64,000 nucleotides of DNA. Origin: Vibrio stylophorae. Its GTDB lineage: Bacteria > Pseudomonadota > Gammaproteobacteria > Enterobacterales > Vibrionaceae. The position numbers and the translations under genes are program-made. The stretch is from contig NZ_CAKLDI010000002.1 in assembly GCF_921293875.1 (NCBI RefSeq), positions 532,960-596,959 on the forward strand, written 5' to 3'. Shown piece by piece: positions 60,003 to 64,000 of the stretch (positions are counted from its first letter, which is position 1; each line of letters starts with the position of its first letter). Below the pieces are notes generated by a model, which did not search any database, was not told where the DNA came from, and worked only from the letters and a program-made list of their open reading frames with translations.

Positions 60003-60971
60003 TTACTGATATTGTGATTCAATATACTGAAGAATGTTTGCTATTTGCGCTTCGCTCAATTGTTTCATCGCAATGGTCAATTGATTGCCTTTACGCACAT
60101 AATTGACTTTACCCTTGATAAGTTCAGTCGCTGGATTTTTAGTGACTTGCAATGGCTTAATGTCAGACATCCAAGTTTCTAAAACCGCCGTCACCTCTTT
60201 GGTGATTCGGCTTAAGCCCTGCGCATCCACATGCTGCCAAAGTTCATTTGAGCTTTCCAACTTACCCAACAGTGCTTGTTGCTGCTCAGCATCGAGGGCA
60301 AAAAATTGACGATGCAATTTCACGACCGTTGGGCGACCAATTTCGCTCACACTTGGATAAGCTTGCAACAATTCACGGGGTAGGGTAGCGGCTTTAAGCG
60401 CACCGCTCACCAAGGCTTCACTGCATTGACAGACTTTTGCCAGCTCTTTTTGATCGACAACTTCACCCGAAGCAAGCATCGCCTGCATCTCTTTACCACG
60501 CTCATAAAGCGACAATGGTTTATGAGCATTGGCGACATCTGATAAGAATTTAGCATGCTTAAGGCTAATATTTTTGCCCACATACACAAGAAAGTCTTGC
60601 GCTGCGAGAATACAAGCCATGCGACGACGGCTCCCATCGAGCACTTCAATTTTGCCATCATCAGTCCATCGACCGACCGCAGGGAACTGCTGACCACTCT
60701 TTTTCAGCGTTGATAAAATATCAGCCAACGCATGCTCGTTCAGGAAGGATTGCTCACGTGCATTTTGTGCAAACACACAGGTTTTTTGAGCCACATCTGC
60801 TGCTTGAATTTTCACTAATTCAAATTGAACCGTTTGTTCACCCGCAACGGCAAGTTCAATAAATGCAGCTTTATCCTTTGCAGCTTGTTGCGCCTCGTCC
60901 ACTGTGGTCGCTCGGCGCTTATCAGCCTTGGCAAAAAGTTTGGCATTGAGATCCGAGGTTTTAATGGCCAT
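60003..60971 (-). CDS. parB2: Chromosome II partition protein ParB2
   Basis: 322 residues, a P1-type ParB as known for Vibrio chromosome II. Binds parS2 and works with ParA2 in origin segregation. Visible: GRWTDDGKIEVLDGSRRRMACI (ParB/Spo0J-type N-terminal motif near 105), LSLYERGKEMQAML and DQKELAKVCQCSEALVSGAL (HTH, about 155-195), and a C-terminal dimerisation region with QLTIAMKQLSEAQI. Two bases separate it from the parA2 stop, so it is co-transcribed. Confidence 0.94.
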   Translation of the reverse strand: MAIKTSDLNAKLFAKADKRRATTVDEAQQAAKDKAAFIELAVAGEQTVQFELVKIQAADVAQKTCVFAQNAREQSFLNEHALADILSTLKKSGQQFPAVGRWTDDGKIEVLDGSRRRMACILAAQDFLVYVGKNISLKHAKFLSDVANAHKPLSLYERGKEMQAMLASGEVVDQKELAKVCQCSEALVSGALKAATLPRELLQAYPSVSEIGRPTVVKLHRQFFALDAEQQQALLGKLESSNELWQHVDAQGLSRITKEVTAVLETWMSDIKPLQVTKNPATELIKGKVNYVRKGNQLTIAMKQLSEAQIANILQYIESQYQ

Positions 60972-60973
60972 TG

Positions 60974-62212
60974 TTATTCCTCATTCAATTGTGACCAGTG
61001 GCTATGCATCACGCGCTCTAGTTCTAATGCGGCGCGCTGGACTGCATCTTGCGCAGTCGAGAGGGTTTTTTTGCCCCCTTCAAAATCAGTCATGGTTAAG
61101 TCAAACACAGTACTATAAGTATCTGCGCAGGTTTCAAATGCACGACTACGCGGAATCGTCGCCATCATCACTTGCTCGGCAAGTAAGTAATTCATCTCAG
61201 TGAGAACAGAAACCTGTTTCTTGTTGTCATCTTCAAACATGGTTGGCATCAAGCGGACAAACTCAAGGCCATGCCAATCGCCTGGGAACATTTCATATAC
61301 CGTCGGCAAATGCTGGAAGAAGTTGACGGTCGACGCCCAGTCTAAACGCTTAGCGGCGCACGGAATAATCAGTGCATTGGCCGCGTACATGGCATTCCAT
61401 ACCAACGGGTCAACGTGTGGACCGGTATCCATCATGATGATGTCAAAATCATCACTGATCTTATCAATCACTTTTTCTTTCAGTAGACGAACGATATCTA
61501 AAGACTGATTCACAGCCAGTTGTTGCCATGCTTCAGCGTTAAACATGGCATCATCAGGAAAGGCAGCAATGGTTTTTAAATTTGGATATTGTGTTGGCAA
61601 TAAGACATTCTGTTGCAGAAAATCACTGTCAACAACAGCCCCCTGTGGCACGTTATCGAGCATAATATCGACAGCTGAGTAGATATTCTCTTGTCCTTCC
61701 ACACTGATTTGTGGATTCAAGAAAAGACGCAATGAGCCCTGAGGATCAAGGTCAATTAAGCAGATGCGATAACGCTTTTCTAAATTCAGAGCAAGACAAG
61801 CGGCCAAATGAACTGCTGTCATTGACTTACCCGTACCACCTTTTTGGTTTTGTACGTTCACAATCCATGGTCGTTGCTGACCATCGATTTTGTCATGATA
61901 GGCTGGAATTTCAGCGGCATTCATCAATTCATGCGCTTCTTCCAAGGTAATAGAATAGTGGTTTGCATTATTTTTGGTAAATTGATGGCCCGCTTGTTCC
62001 ATTCGTGCAATGGCATCATCCAACTTACGACGCGTTAAACCAGAACGCGTTTCCATCAAGGCTTTAGACATTGGAGGAAAAAGCACATCACGTCGCTCTT
62101 CCATTACAATTTGGATACGATCCGCTTGTACTTGCTTTGTTTGTTCAGCAATCGAAAGCAGATTATTGATGGTTTTTTCCCTTTTCATTTGCTTTACCTT
62201 AAAATTAATCAC
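60974..62212 (-). CDS. parA2: Chromosome II partition ATPase ParA2
   Basis: 412 residues, type Ia ParA with an N-terminal DNA-binding region (about 1-105, including TRSGLTRRKLDDAIARMEQ and NHYSITLEEAHELM). The Walker-type ATPase follows: NQKGGTGKSMTAVHLA (deviant Walker A near 118), CLIDLDPQGSLRLF (A') and IIMMDTGPHVDP (Walker B). It moves the chromosome II origin by cycling on the nucleoid with ParB2. Type Ia proteins also repress their own operon. An inverted repeat upstream (62220-62263) is a candidate operator. Confidence 0.95.
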   Translation of the reverse strand: MINFKVKQMKREKTINNLLSIAEQTKQVQADRIQIVMEERRDVLFPPMSKALMETRSGLTRRKLDDAIARMEQAGHQFTKNNANHYSITLEEAHELMNAAEIPAYHDKIDGQQRPWIVNVQNQKGGTGKSMTAVHLAACLALNLEKRYRICLIDLDPQGSLRLFLNPQISVEGQENIYSAVDIMLDNVPQGAVVDSDFLQQNVLLPTQYPNLKTIAAFPDDAMFNAEAWQQLAVNQSLDIVRLLKEKVIDKISDDFDIIMMDTGPHVDPLVWNAMYAANALIIPCAAKRLDWASTVNFFQHLPTVYEMFPGDWHGLEFVRLMPTMFEDDNKKQVSVLTEMNYLLAEQVMMATIPRSRAFETCADTYSTVFDLTMTDFEGGKKTLSTAQDAVQRAALELERVMHSHWSQLNEE

Positions 62213-62219
62213 TGTGTTG

Positions 62220-62263
62220 ATTGTACACCATTTTACATCATGAGCAATAAAGTGCTGTACAAT
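62220..62263. promoter_or_regulatory. Inverted repeat upstream of parA2 (possible autoregulatory operator)
   Basis: Arms ATTGTACA (62220-62227) and TGTACAAT (62256-62263) are perfect complements, separated by 28 bp. The first arm begins 8 bp upstream of the parA2 start codon. Such palindromic arms fit a type Ia ParA operator; binding is not shown. Confidence 0.5.
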
Positions 62264-62372
62264 AGGTGTGAGTTTGATCGAAATTTAACCTAAGACTGGA
62301 ATATGAAGTCATCCATAGTTCTGCACAACCTATCGAAAACAGATAAATATTTTAACAGTGACAGCGTCACTT

Positions 62373-62387
62373 ATTTACAATGTAAAA
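62373..62387. other. parS2-type centromere site 4 (nearest the origin)
   Basis: ATTTACAATGTAAAA matches NTTTACANTGTAAAN perfectly, between parA2 and the iteron region. Confidence 0.9.
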
Positions 62388-62521
62388 TCATGAAGCTAAA
62401 CGTCATGCAAATAAGAGAATAGGGGAATCAATACAAAGTCGTAGATAAAAAGAAAAGGCGAGATTCAACTGCTACAGATGAGCGCATCATATTCAGGCAA
62501 TGACGTATTGCCCCATAAAAA

Positions 62522-62560
62522 GTGACGGAAGCTTGCAAAATAGGTCACAAGTTACGGTGT
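62522..62560 (+). promoter_or_regulatory. 39-mer-like RctB regulatory element A
   Basis: ACGGAAGC (62525-62532) and TTACGGT (62552-62558) lie with 27 bp between their first bases. Ends and spacing are identical to element B (62953-62991), while the middles differ. In V. cholerae two 39-mers bound by RctB restrain ori2. Confidence 0.6.
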
Positions 62561-62952
62561 GTGTCATTTCAATCTCAATAAAACAAAATCTGCTGCTAAA
62601 TCGCGCCCATCGCGTATCACCCATGCCGTAAATAAACATGAAGAGAGATAGGCAATGCCGACAAAAAGAAATGGGTGCTCATGGTGCTGTCATCATCCTT
62701 GATCAAGCTTTCGTGATATGACTAAGCGTGCAACCCAGAATATTCAAGGGAACGATGATCAAGTGAATACCTTGATCATGCTTTCAAGCACAAATAACGT
62801 CATACCATAACGAACAGATATTGATGGAAACATGATCAAGGCATTGAAGCGATGTAAATTCAAACGATATCAAGCAGTCAATGTTCTGGATAAGACGTAA
62901 CGATGATCAAGGAAAGATGCTGATGTAGACTTAGATCAGGCCAGAGCATGTC

Positions 62953-62991
62953 CTCACGGAAGCATGGCGGGCAACGACTAGATTACGGTCA
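62953..62991 (+). promoter_or_regulatory. 39-mer-like RctB regulatory element B
   Basis: ACGGAAGC (62956-62963) and TTACGGT (62983-62989), again with 27 bp between their first bases, as in element A. The two copies are about 430 bp apart and flank the five scattered iterons. Confidence 0.6.
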
Positions 62992-63290
62992 AAGCTAGAT
63001 AGAGTAAGGATCCACGATTAAATGGATCGTCACACATAAACCATTTGATTAAAAATAAAACAATATTGAACAGCATCTTTGATCACTTGATCATTGTTTC
63101 GAGACAATAAGCAGCAAAGCGATCACTTAAATAACAACCGTAAAATGCAAGCCGCTGTAGACCAATAAAAACAAGATGTCTGATGGACCGAAAGATAGAT
63201 TCAAATGAGGAAAAATGATCACCTTGATCATCGTTTCAATGATAAAAATAGTCGTCATCAGGGGCAGAGATGAAAGTTACCCCCAGAGTT

Positions 63291-63299
63291 TGTGGATAA
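63291..63299 (-). promoter_or_regulatory. DnaA box
   Basis: TTATCCACA on the - strand is a perfect DnaA box. It lies 25 bp before the first iteron of the six-copy array. Confidence 0.85.
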
Positions 63300-63324
63300 C
63301 TATGTGGGTAGCTGGTGTGTGGCG

Positions 63325-63454
63325 CTTGATCATGCTTACTGCTGCCACTTGATCACAATTCAAGGATCACATTGATCATCTTTGCGCAGCTGTCTTGATC
63401 ATCTTTACCACAAAACATTGATCATCGTTACGATAGGTCCATGATCATGCTTTC
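63325..63454 (+). repeat. Six-copy RctB iteron array of the origin core
   Basis: 15-bp units start at 63325, 63348, 63371, 63394, 63417 and 63440, exactly 23 bp apart and all in one orientation: CTTGATCATGCTTAC, CTTGATCACAATTCA, ATTGATCATCTTTGC, CTTGATCATCTTTAC, ATTGATCATCGTTAC, CATGATCATGCTTTC. The second copy is the most divergent. Each holds a GATC. Spacing of about two helical turns puts all sites on one DNA face. Confidence 0.95.
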
Positions 63455-63616
63455 AAAAGGCAGACATAATAATCGCTTTAAAACCAATGAATTGGGGATT
63501 TCATTTGATTCTTATCAGTTAATCAATACATCAGATCAATCAAATATAATCAAAAAGATCAGTTAAAAAACCTTTTCAAAAAGATCTTTCTTTTTTTCTT
63601 AGATTCGCTAGAATTC
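63455..63616. other. AT-rich DNA unwinding element with ATCA repeats
   Basis: Strongly AT-rich stretch between the iteron array and rctB. It has seven ATCA tetranucleotides on the + strand (63513, 63522, 63530, 63535, 63539, 63549, 63558). RctB has been reported to bind single-stranded ATCA repeats during opening of V. cholerae ori2 (from memory). TATAAT at 63545-63550 might also serve as the rctB -10. Confidence 0.7.
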
Positions 63617-63645
63617 ACGGAACAATGATGCAATTACGGCTAGCT
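63617..63645 (+). promoter_or_regulatory. 29-mer-like element before rctB (possible autorepression site)
   Basis: ACGGAA (63617-63622) and TTACGG (63634-63639) are the same end motifs as the 39-mer-like elements but with 17 rather than 27 bp between first bases, that is, 10 bp shorter. It lies 5-30 bp before the rctB start, where V. cholerae has a 29-mer that represses rctB. Confidence 0.6.
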
Positions 63646-63649
63646 GGTA

Positions 63650-64000
63650 ATGGATTTAAAGAAATCGCCGCAACAAAAACGATTGATTTGCGCACCTCGT
63701 TCTCATAAAGACGGCCATCTCTTTGAGATCCCAAATAATTTGGTTGATTGGTTAACTCAATATCCTCATTTCAAAGGGGTAACAAAAAGTATTCTTGAAT
63801 TGATCAACTTGATCTCACTACGTGGATTAACCAGCAAAGATGGTATGGTTTCCACTACAGAGTTAATTGAAGCCACAGAGGGACAATTAACCCGCGCAGC
63901 CATTCAACAGCGTTTACGCGCCGCCGTTAGTATCGGGCTATTCAGCCAAGAACCGGTTCGATTTGAAACAGGTTTGGCCGGCAAAACCATGCTTCATCGT
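63650..64000 (+). CDS. rctB: Chromosome II replication initiator RctB, N-terminal 117 codons (cut by window edge)
   Basis: The ATG at 63650 is the only possible start in frame, since TAG lies three codons upstream. The visible 117 residues match V. cholerae RctB closely: HKDGHLFEIPNNLVDWL, FKGVTKSILELINLISLRG, VSTTELIEATEGQLTRAAIQ, QRLRAAVSIGLF and RFETGLAGKTMLHR. V. cholerae RctB has 658 residues, so most of the protein is outside. RctB binds the iterons and 39/29-mers to start and limit chromosome II replication. Its ribosome binding site is weak (AGCTGG). Confidence 0.97.
   Translation, partial: MDLKKSPQQKRLICAPRSHKDGHLFEIPNNLVDWLTQYPHFKGVTKSILELINLISLRGLTSKDGMVSTTELIEATEGQLTRAAIQQRLRAAVSIGLFSQEPVRFETGLAGKTMLHR

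Larger units (their letters stand above)
62690..63649. other. Chromosome II replication origin region (oriCII/ori2)
   Basis: Contains at least 13 copies of a 15-bp iteron near CTTGATCATSNTTNC. Scattered copies are at 62698-62712 (+), 62749-62763 (-), 62771-62785 (+), 62826-62840 (-), 62897-62911 (-), 63086-63100 (+) and 63223-63237 (+). A six-copy array runs 63325-63454. Also present are a DnaA box (63291-63299), 39-mer and 29-mer-like elements, and the AT-rich unwinding zone before rctB. All iterons carry a GATC, in keeping with Dam-dependent RctB binding. The layout parA2 - incompatibility region - origin - rctB matches Vibrio chromosome II. No protein gene is supported between 62213 and 63649. 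A non-coding rctA-like transcript could lie here. Confidence 0.93.

Overview
The window reads as the origin-proximal part of a Vibrionaceae second chromosome. At the right edge are the start of rctB, the chromosome II initiator gene, and an origin with six 15-bp RctB-type iterons on an exact 23-bp period, a perfect DnaA box and an AT-rich unwinding zone. To its left are parA2 and parB2. Four perfect matches to the parS2 centromere consensus lie between 37.7 and 62.4 kb. Genus cannot be fixed from the sequence alone; Vibrio, Grimontia, Enterovibrio, Photobacterium or Salinivibrio are all possible.

Layout. 1-3.3 kb (- strand): a maltodextrin/glycogen phosphorylase cut by the window edge, a PhzF-family protein and an AraC regulator. 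3.3-3.6 kb: an intergenic region with three RctB-type iterons, about 60 kb from the origin. 4-10.7 kb: pdxY, a PEGA/SUMF1 envelope protein, an AEC transporter, a Fur-boxed putative manganese exporter and a small secreted protein. 11-17 kb: a compact + strand cluster of heterodimeric ABC exporter mdlA-mdlB, a eukaryotic-type glutathione synthetase and a SigZ-like ECF sigma factor. 17-26 kb: putP, an SBF-like transporter, a GGDEF/EAL protein, tmaR, a GNAT enzyme, a lipase-like hydrolase and pdxH. 26-29 kb: a DctB/DctD-like two-component system.

29.3-54.8 kb is the accessory centrepiece, a complete Lap-type biofilm adhesin system. It has a type I secretion membrane-fusion protein, a TolC-like channel, an OmpA-like lipoprotein, a LapG-type periplasmic protease, a LapD-type degenerate GGDEF/EAL receptor and a LapB-type ABC transporter. 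Convergent to these is a 17-kb gene for an adhesin of about 5,680 residues. The adhesin has an N-terminal retention module with a candidate LapG cleavage motif (PAAG), about ten tandem units of about 323 residues, cadherin-like modules, RTX nonapeptides and a C-terminal secretion region. The inferred logic follows known Lap/Bpf systems: c-di-GMP-bound LapD sequesters LapG and the adhesin stays on the surface; when c-di-GMP falls, LapG cuts the N-terminus and the adhesin is released. A bifunctional-looking GGDEF/EAL protein at 19.9-23.1 kb is one possible source of the signal.

54.9-62.2 kb (- strand) holds an alpha/beta hydrolase, a FapA/DUF342 protein, tmcA, parB2 and parA2. No rRNA, tRNA, CRISPR array, insertion sequence or prophage was seen.
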